Below are positions 8,534 to 16,857 of a stretch of DNA of 64,000 nucleotides, piece by piece. The stretch is taken from NCBI GenBank assembly GCA_965224845.1, contig CBDDAJ010000020.1, positions 1-64,000 on the forward strand, given 5' to 3'. Positions within the stretch are counted from its first letter, which is position 1; every line of letters starts with the position of its first letter. Under the pieces are notes generated by a model, which was not told the DNA's origin, made no database searches, and saw nothing but the letters and a program-made list of their open reading frames with translations. The stretch is from Wocania_A sp965224845 (GTDB taxonomy: Bacteria > Bacteroidota > Bacteroidia > Flavobacteriales > Flavobacteriaceae). The translations under genes were made by a program, and so were the position numbers.

Positions 8534-9562
8534 ATGAAAAACAAATCGATAATAATTATTTTATACTTATCCATTTTCATTCAACTCTACAATTGCAGCA
8601 GTAATACTGATGAGCCAGAAGAAGAAGTGACTCCATTTAATGAAACGGCTAAAGTAATAGGTTATTTACCCAGTTATAGGTTTAACCAAAGCTCTAAAAT
8701 CGATTTTTGTAAAATTACCCATCTAAATTTGGCTTTTGCAAACCCTGATGCTTTAGGGCATTTAATTATGCCTTCCATTACTGATGTAATAAATCAAGCA
8801 AGAACTGCAAATCCCGATATAATAATTTGTATTTCTCTTGCAGGTGGTAGTCTAACTCCGGAAATCGCAACTAACTGGAGTAATTTAATAGATATTGAAG
8901 CTAATAGACCTGCATTTATTAGCAAAATAGTAGATTATGTGCTTACAAATAGTTTAGATGGGGTTGATGTAGATTTAGAGTGGGATCATGTAACCATAGG
9001 CTATAGTGGATTTGTTACAGAATTAAAAACAGCATTGGATGCACATAATAAAATTATTACCGCTGCCCTACCAAATAATACTCGGTTTGTAAACATAACA
9101 GATAGTGCATTGCAGGCCTTCGATTTTATTAATATTATGTCTTATGATGCCACTGGCCCATGGAATCCTACTAACCCCGGACAGCACAGTTCATTACAGT
9201 TTTCAGAATCTGGTATTCATTTTTGGAAAAACACAGTTAAAATCCCTAAAGAAAAACTAACCTTAGGAGTACCTTTTTATGGTTATAATTTTAGTAATAA
9301 CCCTGTAACTGGCGTTTCTTTTCAAGATATAGTGGCTTCTGATGCTTCTCTGGCAAACAAAGATCAAGTGGGTAGTACATATTATAATGGTATACCAACT
9401 ATTGAAGCTAAAGTTGAATTAGCGAATAAGGAAGTTGGAGGCATTATGGTATGGGAATTAGGGCAAGATGCATTTAATGCATACTCGCTACTATCAACCA
9501 TACATAATAAATTTACATCGCTACAAGTAAAAACTACTGGTTTATGTGCTAACGAACCTTGA
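8534..9562 (+). CDS. Glycoside hydrolase family 18 lipoprotein (chitinase-like)
   Basis: 342 residues; hydrophobic N terminus with lipobox LYNC (Cys21) followed by an acidic linker, so probably anchored to the outer membrane or exposed. The TIM-barrel signature is clear: VIGYLPSYR at strand 1, ISLAGG at strand 3, and DGVDVDLEW with DxxDxDxE residues 142-149, Glu149 being the catalytic acid. FINIMSYDATGPW and GIMVWELGQD close the barrel. GH18 enzymes cut beta-1,4-GlcNAc linkages (chitin, or N-glycan core). The catalytic motif is intact so activity is expected. The next gene starts 15 bases after its stop, a possible two-gene unit. Confidence 0.9.
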   Translation: MKNKSIIIILYLSIFIQLYNCSSNTDEPEEEVTPFNETAKVIGYLPSYRFNQSSKIDFCKITHLNLAFANPDALGHLIMPSITDVINQARTANPDIIICISLAGGSLTPEIATNWSNLIDIEANRPAFISKIVDYVLTNSLDGVDVDLEWDHVTIGYSGFVTELKTALDAHNKIITAALPNNTRFVNITDSALQAFDFINIMSYDATGPWNPTNPGQHSSLQFSESGIHFWKNTVKIPKEKLTLGVPFYGYNFSNNPVTGVSFQDIVASDASLANKDQVGSTYYNGIPTIEAKVELANKEVGGIMVWELGQDAFNAYSLLSTIHNKFTSLQVKTTGLCANEP

Positions 9563-9576
9563 TAATAAAAACAGTA

Positions 9577-10149
9577 ATGAAAGTACCTACTCTAGAAAAC
9601 AATCGCGTTAAACTGTCGCTTTTAGATTTAAGTAACTACAAGCACTTAGCTCCTATTGCTCAGCAAAATAACTTAATACAGTTCTCACCCAGTAAAATTG
9701 ATACGGATGAAGATTTAAAAAACTATGTACAAACGGCTGTTGATGGCTATTACCATAAAACAACCATTCCGTTTATAGTATTTGATAAGCAAACTAACAC
9801 CTATGCAGGAAGCACACGTTTTGGGCTTATTAACTGGAAAAATAAAGTATTGCATATTGGCTGGACATGGATAGGACATGAGTTTCAGGGTAGCGGACTT
9901 AACACCAATATGAAGTTTTTAATGCTACAATATGCTTTTGAGGGTTTAGAATTTGATAAAGTAGAATTCCGTATTGACGAACGCAATATAAAATCCAGAA
10001 AAGCGGTCGAAAAATTAGGCGCAACGCTTGAAGGTGTTTTACGGAAAGATACACTAATGCTTGATGGTTTTAAGCGTAGCACCTGTTGCTATGGTATTTT
10101 AAAAGAGGAATGGCCAGATATCAGAGTTACTATTTTTAATGGGTTTTAA
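9577..10149 (+). CDS. GNAT family N-acetyltransferase (RimJ/RimL-like)
   Basis: 190 residues from the ATG at 9577; an upstream in-frame TTG at 9559 overlaps the preceding stop and adds nothing family-like. The body is typical of RimJ/RimL-type GNATs: VKLSLLDLSNYKHLAPIA, TIPFIVFDK..YAGSTRFGLI, IGHEFQGSGLNTNMKFLML (acetyl-CoA P-loop region, modified), VEFRIDERNIKSRKAVEKLGATLEGVLRKD. The last part is the strongly conserved N-x-x-S-x-x-x-x-E-K-x-G-x-x-x-E-G motif. It would acetylate a protein N terminus or small amine; the substrate is unknown. It converges on a leftward gene with only nine bases between the stops. Confidence 0.87.
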   Translation: MKVPTLENNRVKLSLLDLSNYKHLAPIAQQNNLIQFSPSKIDTDEDLKNYVQTAVDGYYHKTTIPFIVFDKQTNTYAGSTRFGLINWKNKVLHIGWTWIGHEFQGSGLNTNMKFLMLQYAFEGLEFDKVEFRIDERNIKSRKAVEKLGATLEGVLRKDTLMLDGFKRSTCCYGILKEEWPDIRVTIFNGF

Positions 10150-10158
10150 AGTAAAAAA

Positions 10159-10557
10159 CTAATATTCAACAGCAATGGATATATCCCGATAATTTTTTGA
10201 AGCCACTTTATAATCATATTCAAACAGTAAAATTTTCTTGTAGCGGCCGTTAAACACATTTTTATAATGTTTAATTTCATCAATCGATTTGGCATTATAT
10301 ACCACCTGTGTGTTCTTATTTTTTACCGTACCATAAATCGAAATTTGATATATGTTTTTAGATTTAGAGTCCTTATAATTTGAAGAAAATACTATTCTAT
10401 TAACTTTAAATACCTGCTCCTGGTTATTGTACTTTTGTGGCGATTTGTAAAATATGTTTTCGTATTTATCACTCAAATTCGTAGCTCTAAGTTTTGTTGT
10501 TTGAGCATATGATGTACAATAAGCTACCATAATTACAAGTAATGCTATTTTTTTCAT
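10159..10557 (-). CDS. Small secreted protein of unknown function
   Basis: 132 residues with a clean Sec signal peptide (MKKIALLVIMVAYCTSYAQ; cleavage after AYA/SYA). The mature part is basic and rich in Lys, Asn and Tyr, with alternating beta-like segments (QVFKVNRIVFSSNYKD, NIYQISIYGTVKNKNTQVVYNA, KILLFEYDYKVAS). No Cys pairs, no recognised domain, no T9SS tail. I do not recognise the family. It stands alone between convergent GNAT and the YtxH gene. Codon use and signal peptide make it a credible real gene. Confidence 0.6.
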   Translation of the reverse strand: MKKIALLVIMVAYCTSYAQTTKLRATNLSDKYENIFYKSPQKYNNQEQVFKVNRIVFSSNYKDSKSKNIYQISIYGTVKNKNTQVVYNAKSIDEIKHYKNVFNGRYKKILLFEYDYKVASKNYRDISIAVEY

Positions 10558-10646
10558 GATATTTAGTGTTTATTTTTTCTGGAGTTCTTCTATAAAGCTA
10601 GCAAAAAAAATCTACTTCCTAATATTTTTTGAAAAAATGGAATTGT

Positions 10647-10680
10647 AAAAAGGCAGTACCTACCAGTAAAACTGCTCTTT
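10647..10680 (-). terminator. Probable intrinsic terminator of the YtxH gene
   Basis: GCAGT (10653-10657) and ACTGC (10671-10675) pair around a 13-base loop; flanking AAAAG/CTTTT residues extend the stem with one mismatch. On the minus strand it ends in CTTTTT. It sits just past the YtxH stop codon at 10690. Confidence 0.5.
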
Positions 10681-10689
10681 TAAAAGCTA

Positions 10690-11013
10690 TTAAGCCGTTT
10701 GTTGTAATGACTTGTTCTTTTCTTTTAAAATGGCTAATTGTTTTTCTAAAAAGGTAATGGCCTGTTCCGTTTTGTAACTTGTTTTAGAGGCTAGCTTTTT
10801 AATGTCTTCTTTTAATTTTTCTTTACCTGAAGCCGCTGCTTTTGATACATCGTCTTTAACCTCTATAAAATCTTGAGTGATCTGGTCTTTAACCGCTTTA
10901 CCTTCTTTTTTAAGGGTATCTCTGGTTACACTTCCTTTTTCTGGGGCTAATAATACACCCGCTGCTGCTCCTAACAATACGCCTAATGCTATGGCGCCTT
11001 TATAATGAATCAT
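10690..11013 (-). CDS. YtxH domain-containing envelope/stress protein
   Basis: 107 residues. One N-terminal membrane segment with small residues (GAIALGVLLGAAAGVLLAPEKG, residues 5-26) is followed by a long charged amphipathic helix (KEGKAVKDQITQDFIEVKDDV... LKEDIKKLASKT) predicted to be coiled coil. This is the YtxH layout (COG4980, gas-vesicle-like stress proteins). The LLAPxxG motif after the membrane segment is diagnostic. Members are often stress induced; molecular function is undefined. The gene is monocistronic, with a terminator directly downstream. Confidence 0.82.
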   Translation of the reverse strand: MIHYKGAIALGVLLGAAAGVLLAPEKGSVTRDTLKKEGKAVKDQITQDFIEVKDDVSKAAASGKEKLKEDIKKLASKTSYKTEQAITFLEKQLAILKEKNKSLQQTA

Positions 11014-11253
11014 CTTGTTTCTTTTAAATAGTTATACTGTTTTATTTATAAGTAGCAAAACTGCTTTAATTGTTACAAACAAGTTATGTATCAAATAGTT
11101 GATTGGAGAAGATTAACGATTTTATAATTTATACTTTGAATTGAAAAAATCAGAAAACGTATTGTAGTTATTGCACTTATCGTGTTTAAGATGTGAATCC
11201 GTTTTAATGGTTTATATCAGACGATAAACGAAATTAGAATTTTCTTACTCTAA

Positions 11254-11358
11254 AAACAAAAAACACGCTCCAAAACCAGAACGTGTTTTTAATTAATTTT
11301 CAACTTAAATACAATTTAAATCGAGGTATCACTTCAAGTGGCATGCTGCAAAAATTTT
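11254..11358. repeat. 105-bp direct repeat, copy 1 (downstream of the racemase gene)
   Basis: Matches 12195-12299 base for base at an offset of 941, with only three differences that I can see (positions 11336, 11350 and 11352). The unit includes the hairpin AACACGCTCC-loop-AGAACGTGTT, an AT-rich stretch, TCGAGGTATCACTTC and a GCATGC centre. It ends two bases before the racemase stop codon, so each copy follows the 3' end of a leftward gene. Confidence 0.9.
11258..11290 (-). terminator. Terminator hairpin in repeat copy 1
   Basis: AACACG (11262-11267) pairs with CGTGTT (11282-11287), extended inward by CTCC/AGA through G-T pairs, with A- and T-tracts outside. Read leftward it terminates the racemase transcript; the flanking T-tract on the plus strand means it may also work rightward. 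Confidence 0.72.
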
Positions 11359-11359
11359 A

Positions 11360-12040
11360 TTAAGAAATAATATATTCAATTATTGCATTAGAGTGAATTT
11401 TTGTGGTATCAAAAACTGGTATTTTAAAATCATCATCATCTAAAAGCAAAGGAATTTCTGTACATCCAAAAATTATCCCTTCTGCTCCTCTTTCAATTAA
11501 AGCATTACCTATGGCAATAAATGCTTCTTTCGACTTATCTACAATCACTCCTTTACCCAATTCTTCTTTAAGTATATGCTGAATTAAATCTCGCTTCTCT
11601 TGTGTATTCGGAATTAAAACGGTGAGTCCATTTTCTTCTAGTTTTTTTCTAAAAAACGCTTTTTCCATCGTAAAGATAGTTCCCAATAAAGCTACTGTTT
11701 TTATTCCTTTCCTAACTATTGCTTTAGCAGTCTCCTCAATGATATTTATTATTGGCACATCAATTTCTCTTTGTATTTGGTCTGCATATAAGTGGGCTGT
11801 ATTGGCACATAAAACAATGGCGTCTACATTGCTATTTTTTAAGCACTTACATGCATTCAATAAAAGTTCAAATGAATTTTCCCAACTTACTTTTTGAATA
11901 TCACCAAAATTCAAAGAATAGACAATACATTCAGCAGAATTTAAACCGCCTAGTTTTTTATTTACGCCCTCATTTATATAGCGATAATAATCTAGCGTTG
12001 ATGTCCAACTTATTCCTCCTACTAACCCTATTTTCTTCAT
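11360..12040 (-). CDS. Aspartate/glutamate racemase family protein
   Basis: 226 residues. Starts MKKIGLVGGISWTSTLDYYR, the usual N terminus of the aspartate/glutamate (amino acid) racemase family. Both catalytic Cys are present: Cys78 in VLCANTAHLY and Cys193 in FGCTEIPLLL. The enzyme interconverts L- and D-Asp or Glu (or a related amino acid) by a two-base, cofactor-free mechanism in the cytoplasm. Substrate cannot be fixed by sequence; the NTAH form is closest to broad-specificity and aspartate racemases. The gene with its own -7 box (12072-12079) and terminator lies exactly between two copies of a 105-bp repeat, suggesting gain or duplication as a unit. Confidence 0.88.
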   Translation of the reverse strand: MKKIGLVGGISWTSTLDYYRYINEGVNKKLGGLNSAECIVYSLNFGDIQKVSWENSFELLLNACKCLKNSNVDAIVLCANTAHLYADQIQREIDVPIINIIEETAKAIVRKGIKTVALLGTIFTMEKAFFRKKLEENGLTVLIPNTQEKRDLIQHILKEELGKGVIVDKSKEAFIAIGNALIERGAEGIIFGCTEIPLLLDDDDFKIPVFDTTKIHSNAIIEYIIS

Positions 12041-12071
12041 CCTTTTCTTTTCATTAAATTATTGCAAATGC

Positions 12072-12079
12072 CAAAGGTA
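12072..12079 (-). promoter_or_regulatory. -7 promoter box TACCTTTG of the racemase gene
   Basis: Exact TAnnTTTG on the minus strand, 31 bases upstream of the racemase ATG. No TTG at -33, so a one-element call. It lies inside the 941-bp repeat unit, so the racemase carries its own promoter. Confidence 0.45.
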
Positions 12080-12194
12080 TAAATCTGCTTCGATAATTTA
12101 TACCCACCGTTCTATACAATTACTGATAACTAAGCTAAACTTATTAGAGAAAATATTTGTAAATACAGCAAATGCAGATAATTATTACTGTTGC

Positions 12195-12299
12195 AAACAA
12201 AAAACACGCTCCAAAACCAGAACGTGTTTTTAATTAATTTTCAACTTAAATACAATTTAAATCGAGGTATCACTTCTAGTGGCATGCTGCTAGAATTTT
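12195..12299. repeat. 105-bp direct repeat, copy 2 (downstream of the serine hydrolase gene)
   Basis: Second copy of the repeat at 11254-11358. Here the three differing bases change the end into TTCTAG-N10-CTAGAA around GCATGC, an imperfect palindrome that copy 1 lacks. It lies 29 bases past the serine hydrolase stop (12329) and upstream of the racemase promoter. Confidence 0.9.
12199..12231 (-). terminator. Terminator hairpin in repeat copy 2
   Basis: Same hairpin as copy 1 (AACACGCTCC / AGAACGTGTT with T-tract), here placed to end the leftward serine hydrolase transcript. Confidence 0.72.
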
Positions 12300-12328
12300 G
12301 TATCGAGAAGTCGCATCATGAAAATTTT

Positions 12329-14095
12329 CTAATCCTCTAAACGTTTCCCTGTCATTTCACGTCCGTTTTGTAATAGGGTTACGCTTTCTACTTTACCAGC
12401 ATCGTTTTTATTAAAAACAAGTTGTGCATTCACTATTTTTAGGTAGAATACATTTTCAGATTTAGGAAAAATATCAGCAGCCGATTGCCCTGTGGCCTGT
12501 CCTTTTAATTGGTTGCCTTCTTTGGTTATGGTAATAATAAAATTGGGTGCCAGCTCATATTTACCCACATAACTTTCTAAAATCGCATCGGGAACAAGCA
12601 CTTCTTTTTCATAGGCTGAGACATCTGCTCCTAATTTTTTTAAGGCTTCAATCCCCAGCTGATTATTAGGGTTTAAGTCCACCGATTTCTTGTAATTAAG
12701 GATAGCCAAATCATTTTTACCTAAATTCATTAAAGCTTCTCCATAGCTATCGTATACATTTGAAGATTTAGGAAAGGCTTCAACATTAAGTTTAAATACT
12801 TTGGAAGCTTCATCTACCATCTTATGCGTATTCATAAGCTGATAGCCCACGGTATTCATTTCCCTTTCAATTAACTCATAATTTTCAGAGTCTTTAATAG
12901 TATTATAATGAGCTAATCCTGCTTCAATGCCTTTATCCTGTATAACAGCCAACAACGCATTGGCAACCGATTTTTTAGGGCGACTATAGTCTTTACCATA
13001 TAAAATGCCTCTTATAGCACGCGTCATTTGATTGAGTGGCGCACCTCCTGTATTGTTTAAAAGCACAACCAATGATTTGTCTGAAGGTGCTCTGGAAATA
13101 TTAGTATTAAAACCGTTAATACCACCACCATGCCCGATGGTATAAATGCTATCGGTAGATTTTCCTATTTTACCATAACCAAGCCCCCAGCCGTAGGCAT
13201 AATGCCCGCTTCCAAAAGCTGGAATGTACGGTTTAAAATACATGTCCATATATTTTTGAGGTAATAGTTTGTTGGTGTACAAAGCCTGATCCCATAAATA
13301 TAAATCCTCAACAGTAGAATACATGGACCCTGCCGCATAAGGAATAGACATATCTAAATATCTTGAATTTACATAAGCGCTACCGTTTTTTTCGTAACCT
13401 GTAGCGCGATTTTTTAAAATATCTCCATGATTATCATATCCTGTATCTTTCATATTTAACGGTGTAAAAATGTTATCGTGAAGCAGGTCTTCATACGTTT
13501 TACCTGATAGCTTTTCAGCTATTACGCCTAAAAGAAAATAGCCGGAATTGCTATAACTAAACCTTTCTCCCGGTGTGAAATCAAGTTTTTTACTATCAAA
13601 TTTTTTCACAAATTCATCTGGAGTATAGGGGTCTCTGCTATCCTCTTTAAAAAATCCGGGAAATGCAGTATAATTTGGTATCCCAGACGTATGTGTTAAT
13701 AAATGATGGGTCGTAATGATATCGCCTTTGTCCTTTGGATACTCTGGAAGGTAGGTTGAAATGGGAGCTTGCAAGTCCAGTTTTCCTTCGGCCGCTAATT
13801 GCAAAATAAGCATGGCGGTAAATTGCTTGGTAATAGATCCTAAACGATGCTTCGTATTGGATTTATTAGGAATATCCCACTCCATATTTGCCATACCAAA
13901 GCCTTTTTTATAGATCACCTTACCGTGGCTTGATACTAAAACTGAGCCGTTAAATTTACCATACTCGGCATACTCACCAATTAGGTTGTCGATTAGTTCT
14001 GCTTTAGTTTGAGCAAAACTTATATTGCCCATTAAGAATACAAGAAGGATTACTATACTTTTTTTTGAAAACAGATGGTTTAAAACAGACTTCAT
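12329..14095 (-). CDS. Secreted serine hydrolase (class C beta-lactamase/PBP-like) with C-terminal TPR region
   Basis: 588 residues with a Sec signal peptide ending NISFAQ. Residues about 32-370 are the beta-lactamase-related domain: SxxK is GSITK with Ser87 and Lys90, the YxN element is FSYSNSGY, and the third motif is HGGGINGF. Residues about 380-490 hold TPR-like helices (AYGEALMNLGKNDLAILNYKKSVDLNPNN), and the last 100 residues form a beta domain (YVGKYELAPNFIITITKEGNQL) found in this subfamily. Such proteins are esterases, D-peptidases or PBP4*-like enzymes in the periplasm; true beta-lactamase activity is unlikely. Monocistronic; terminated by repeat copy 2. Confidence 0.9.
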   Translation of the reverse strand: MKSVLNHLFSKKSIVILLVFLMGNISFAQTKAELIDNLIGEYAEYGKFNGSVLVSSHGKVIYKKGFGMANMEWDIPNKSNTKHRLGSITKQFTAMLILQLAAEGKLDLQAPISTYLPEYPKDKGDIITTHHLLTHTSGIPNYTAFPGFFKEDSRDPYTPDEFVKKFDSKKLDFTPGERFSYSNSGYFLLGVIAEKLSGKTYEDLLHDNIFTPLNMKDTGYDNHGDILKNRATGYEKNGSAYVNSRYLDMSIPYAAGSMYSTVEDLYLWDQALYTNKLLPQKYMDMYFKPYIPAFGSGHYAYGWGLGYGKIGKSTDSIYTIGHGGGINGFNTNISRAPSDKSLVVLLNNTGGAPLNQMTRAIRGILYGKDYSRPKKSVANALLAVIQDKGIEAGLAHYNTIKDSENYELIEREMNTVGYQLMNTHKMVDEASKVFKLNVEAFPKSSNVYDSYGEALMNLGKNDLAILNYKKSVDLNPNNQLGIEALKKLGADVSAYEKEVLVPDAILESYVGKYELAPNFIITITKEGNQLKGQATGQSAADIFPKSENVFYLKIVNAQLVFNKNDAGKVESVTLLQNGREMTGKRLED

Positions 14096-14231
14096 AAATT
14101 AAATTTTAGATTGGTAAATAGATACATGAATGTATGACGCTGGATAACTTTATAAAGTTACAGAATAAATGATTAATTATTAAAAAATAAAAGTCAGCAA
14201 GATTGGAAAAGTATTTATATTAGTTTACAAA

Positions 14232-14239
14232 TACATTTG
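14232..14239 (+). promoter_or_regulatory. -7 promoter box TACATTTG upstream of the AraC-type regulator
   Basis: Exact TAnnTTTG match, 18 bases before the ATG at 14258. A TTG lies at 14204-14206, 25 bases upstream, a little farther than the usual 19-21. Confidence 0.45.
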
Positions 14240-14257
14240 TGGTATTAATACAAAACG

Positions 14258-15118
14258 ATGAAGCCAAAACAAAGTAACAAAGCCTTTTACAACGAGAAGC
14301 TAAATGTAATTATTGAGTATATTAATACTAATTTAGACAGTAAAATTGACGTAAAAACGCTGGCTGAGATCTCACATTTTTCACCGTTTCATTTTCATCG
14401 TATTAGTAGAGCGCTTTTAGGCGAACCCATTGGTGCATACATTTCTAGAACGCGACTAGAAACCGCTGCTAAAATGATTCGATACTCCTCTTTAAAAATT
14501 GAAGCTATTGCTTATAATGTTGGTTTTGAAACGCCATCGTCATTATCAAAAGCTTTTAAAATTCATTTTGGAATATCGCCTACGGCGTATCGAAACAATA
14601 AATTATTCAATTTAAAAAAAACGAACATTATGAATGCCACATTAAATATTAAAAAACCAAAAATTCAAGACATTGAAGACAAACAATGTTTGTATTATCG
14701 TATGCAAGGCGCCTATCAAACCCTGGATTATGCCGGTGCATGGAAAAAACTTTGGGAACAAGTAAAAGCACAAAAACTATTTACCAAAGGCATACAGCAC
14801 TTTGGATTACCACATGACGACCCCAAAGTAACTGACGAAGATAAAATACGATACGACGCTTGTTTAATTATTCATAAAGAGGCTAAACCAAATGGAGATA
14901 TTGGAGTAAAAACCTTAAACGGTGGTAAATTTGCTGTATTCATATATCAAGGATCGTATAAGTATTTTGCCGATGTATACAATCATATATTTAACGAATG
15001 GCTTTTAAATACGGATTACGAACTGAGAGACGAACCGGTAAGAGAGCGGTATATTAGTAACCCTGAGCGTGTTGCAGAAGATAAGCTTAAAACTGCGTTT
15101 TATATTCCTATTAAGTAG
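14258..15118 (+). CDS. AraC-family regulator with C-terminal GyrI-like effector domain
   Basis: 286 residues. The N-terminal 110 are a complete AraC double helix-turn-helix: IIEYINTNLDSKIDVKTLAEISHFSPFHFHRISR, then IEAIAYNVGFETPSSLSKAFKIHFGISPTAYR. The C-terminal part (from about 125) is a GyrI-like small-molecule binding domain (CLYYRMQGAYQ, YDACLIIHKEAK, GGKFAVFIYQGSY, YELRDEPVRERYISNPER). This is the Rob/SoxS-like plus GyrI architecture of YdeE/BltR-like regulators that sense small hydrophobic compounds. Likely target is itself or the membrane acyltransferase gene 57 bases downstream on the same strand; that link is inference. Confidence 0.9.
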   Translation: MKPKQSNKAFYNEKLNVIIEYINTNLDSKIDVKTLAEISHFSPFHFHRISRALLGEPIGAYISRTRLETAAKMIRYSSLKIEAIAYNVGFETPSSLSKAFKIHFGISPTAYRNNKLFNLKKTNIMNATLNIKKPKIQDIEDKQCLYYRMQGAYQTLDYAGAWKKLWEQVKAQKLFTKGIQHFGLPHDDPKVTDEDKIRYDACLIIHKEAKPNGDIGVKTLNGGKFAVFIYQGSYKYFADVYNHIFNEWLLNTDYELRDEPVRERYISNPERVAEDKLKTAFYIPIK

Positions 15119-15175
15119 TCTTGTAGATGTATTTTTGATTAAAAATGTTACTTTAGAGCCTTATTCATCAAAAAT

Positions 15176-16354
15176 ATGATTAGAGGAAGAATAGCATCAA
15201 TAGATATGCTTAGAGCAATCACCATGGTTTTAATGATCTGGGTAAACGATTTTTGGACACTAACCAATGTTCCTAAATGGTTACAACATGCATCGGCCAC
15301 AGAAGATTATCTAGGGTTTTCAGATGTTATTTTTCCTCTTTTTTTATTTATTGTTGGGCTTAGTATCCCTTTTGCCATAAAGCAACGCCAAAACAGAGGT
15401 GACAGCAACGTATCTATAGCAAAGCACATTATAATTAGATCTGTATCGCTTTTAATCATTGGAGTGTATATGGTGAATTATCCCAGTGCTCATGAAAGCC
15501 TGGGTATTGGAAAATATTGGTGGTGTATTCTTATGGCATTAGCCGTTGTACTCATTTGGACGCATTGGAAAAAAAGTCCTGTGCCAAAAAAATGGCACTC
15601 CGTTTTACAGGGAGTAGGTGTTTTAATCCTTATGTATTTAGCTGTTATTTATAGGGGTGGTTCAAATGGAGAGGTTTTAATGCAAACCAAATGGTGGGGT
15701 ATTTTAGGGCTTATTGGATGGGCCTATGCAATAAATGCTTTGGTATATCTGTTTACCAAAGGGCATTTATATGTTATACTAGGGTTACTTCTTATTTTTA
15801 ATGTTTTAGCTGTCCTGGATCATACAGACTTACTGCCTCCGCTTAATGACAATTTAAGCTTCCTATCTGTAATTTATAGTGGTACCATACCAGCTTTAAC
15901 TACAGCAGGAATTATGGCTACTTTACTTTATAAAAAAGTAGTCGTTTATCAAACGAAATGGGTATTTATATCGCTTAGTATAGTAGGCATTATATGTATT
16001 AGCTATGGATTATTAACACGACCTATTTGGGGGATTTCTAAAATACAAGGTACCCCATCATGGGTTGCCATATGCTCAGGTATCGGTTTTATTTCTTTTG
16101 CCATTTTGTACTTTATAGCCGATGTAAAAAAACAGGTGAATTGGGCTAAAATTATAGCTCCGGCAGGAACTGCAACGCTTACCTGTTATATGATTCCTTA
16201 TTTTGCATATCCATTAAGACATCTTATTGGCCTTAGACTTCCTGAATCTTTAAACGATGGAGTTATAGGGCTTTTAGGGTCTTTAATTTTTGCTTTACTT
16301 GTAGTTATTTTTACAGGTTGGATGGAGAAAAAAGGCTTTAAATTGAAACTTTAA
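15176..16354 (+). CDS. DUF5009 / heparan-alpha-glucosaminide acetyltransferase-like membrane protein
   Basis: 392 residues, about ten membrane segments. The N terminus GRIASIDMLRAITMVLMIWVND followed by YLGFSDVIFPLFLFIVGLSIPFA is the signature of the bacterial HGSNAT-like family (DUF5009, YeiB/NagX relatives). The human relative moves acetyl from acetyl-CoA across a membrane onto glucosamine. Here a role in acylating periplasmic sugars is likely but unproven. It is 57 bases after the AraC-type gene and may be co-expressed. It converges on the PAS gene with 11 bases between stops. Confidence 0.82.
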   Translation: MIRGRIASIDMLRAITMVLMIWVNDFWTLTNVPKWLQHASATEDYLGFSDVIFPLFLFIVGLSIPFAIKQRQNRGDSNVSIAKHIIIRSVSLLIIGVYMVNYPSAHESLGIGKYWWCILMALAVVLIWTHWKKSPVPKKWHSVLQGVGVLILMYLAVIYRGGSNGEVLMQTKWWGILGLIGWAYAINALVYLFTKGHLYVILGLLLIFNVLAVLDHTDLLPPLNDNLSFLSVIYSGTIPALTTAGIMATLLYKKVVVYQTKWVFISLSIVGIICISYGLLTRPIWGISKIQGTPSWVAICSGIGFISFAILYFIADVKKQVNWAKIIAPAGTATLTCYMIPYFAYPLRHLIGLRLPESLNDGVIGLLGSLIFALLVVIFTGWMEKKGFKLKL

Positions 16355-16365
16355 TGAGCAGCCCT

Positions 16366-16857
16366 TTACATTTCAACCGCTCTTTCAAAAGCTAAAAGAT
16401 GTGTGGTGTTATTATCATTATCTTTAAGCGGATAGATTTCTATTTCGCAATTATATGGTGTACCATTCTTTCTATAGTTAACAATTTGTGCTTTAAACTG
16501 TTTCCCGCTGTCTAATTTTTTTCTAATACGTTTTTTGGTTTGTTCAGAAGAACCTTTTCCTTGTAAAAAGTTAGGTTTTTTTCCTTTAGCATAGTTGGCA
16601 GGGTAGCCTGTCATTTTTGTAAACCCCTTATTTACCCATTGAATGTGTTGCGTATTATCTGTAAGCACCAGGGCTTCAAAATCTTTCTCCACAAATATTT
16701 TTTCAATATTTAATGACCATTTAAACTTTTTTTGGAAGTGCTTTAAAACATCCAACTCGGTTTCTCTATTAAAGCTGATGGCTTGTTCTGTTAGATGCAT
16801 CGCATAAATATCCCAACATAATAAAGGCCCCCTTAATAATCTCTCTTTAGTTTTCAT
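16366..16857 (-). CDS. Short LOV-like PAS protein lacking the photoactive cysteine
   Basis: 163 residues, essentially one PAS domain (about 55-160) after a 50-residue helical N terminus. The core reads like a LOV domain: ALVLTDNTQHIQWVNKGFTKMTGY, then GKKPNFLQGKGS, QIVNYRKNGTPYNCEIEIYPLKD. In LOV photoreceptors the motif is GRNCRFLQ; here the flavin-bonding Cys is Pro95. So it is either light-insensitive or binds flavin without the cysteinyl adduct. No kinase, HTH or cyclase output domain is attached, so signalling must go through a partner. Neighbours give no partner. Family call sure; ligand not. Confidence 0.85.
   Translation of the reverse strand: MKTKERLLRGPLLCWDIYAMHLTEQAISFNRETELDVLKHFQKKFKWSLNIEKIFVEKDFEALVLTDNTQHIQWVNKGFTKMTGYPANYAKGKKPNFLQGKGSSEQTKKRIRKKLDSGKQFKAQIVNYRKNGTPYNCEIEIYPLKDNDNNTTHLLAFERAVEM

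Larger units (their letters stand above)
11014..11359. other. 346-bp intergenic region containing direct-repeat copy 1
   Basis: The right-hand end of the YtxH gene is upstream of 11013 and the racemase ends at 11360. The interval holds repeat copy 1 with its terminator (11254-11358). The remaining 11014-11253 is AT-rich with no ORF of note and no recognisable TAnnTTTG box for YtxH. Confidence 0.6.

Noticed and set aside
9559..9576. Upstream TTG start for the GNAT gene (also TTG starts for menD, smpB, yggS, parE)
   Set aside because: In each case a nearby ATG matches the family N terminus, and the TTG overlaps a promoter box or the previous stop.
11254..12299. Reading the racemase repeats as integron attC sites
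   Set aside because: The copies lack the conserved attC ends (RYYYAAC / GTTRRRY) and paired L boxes, and no integrase is present.
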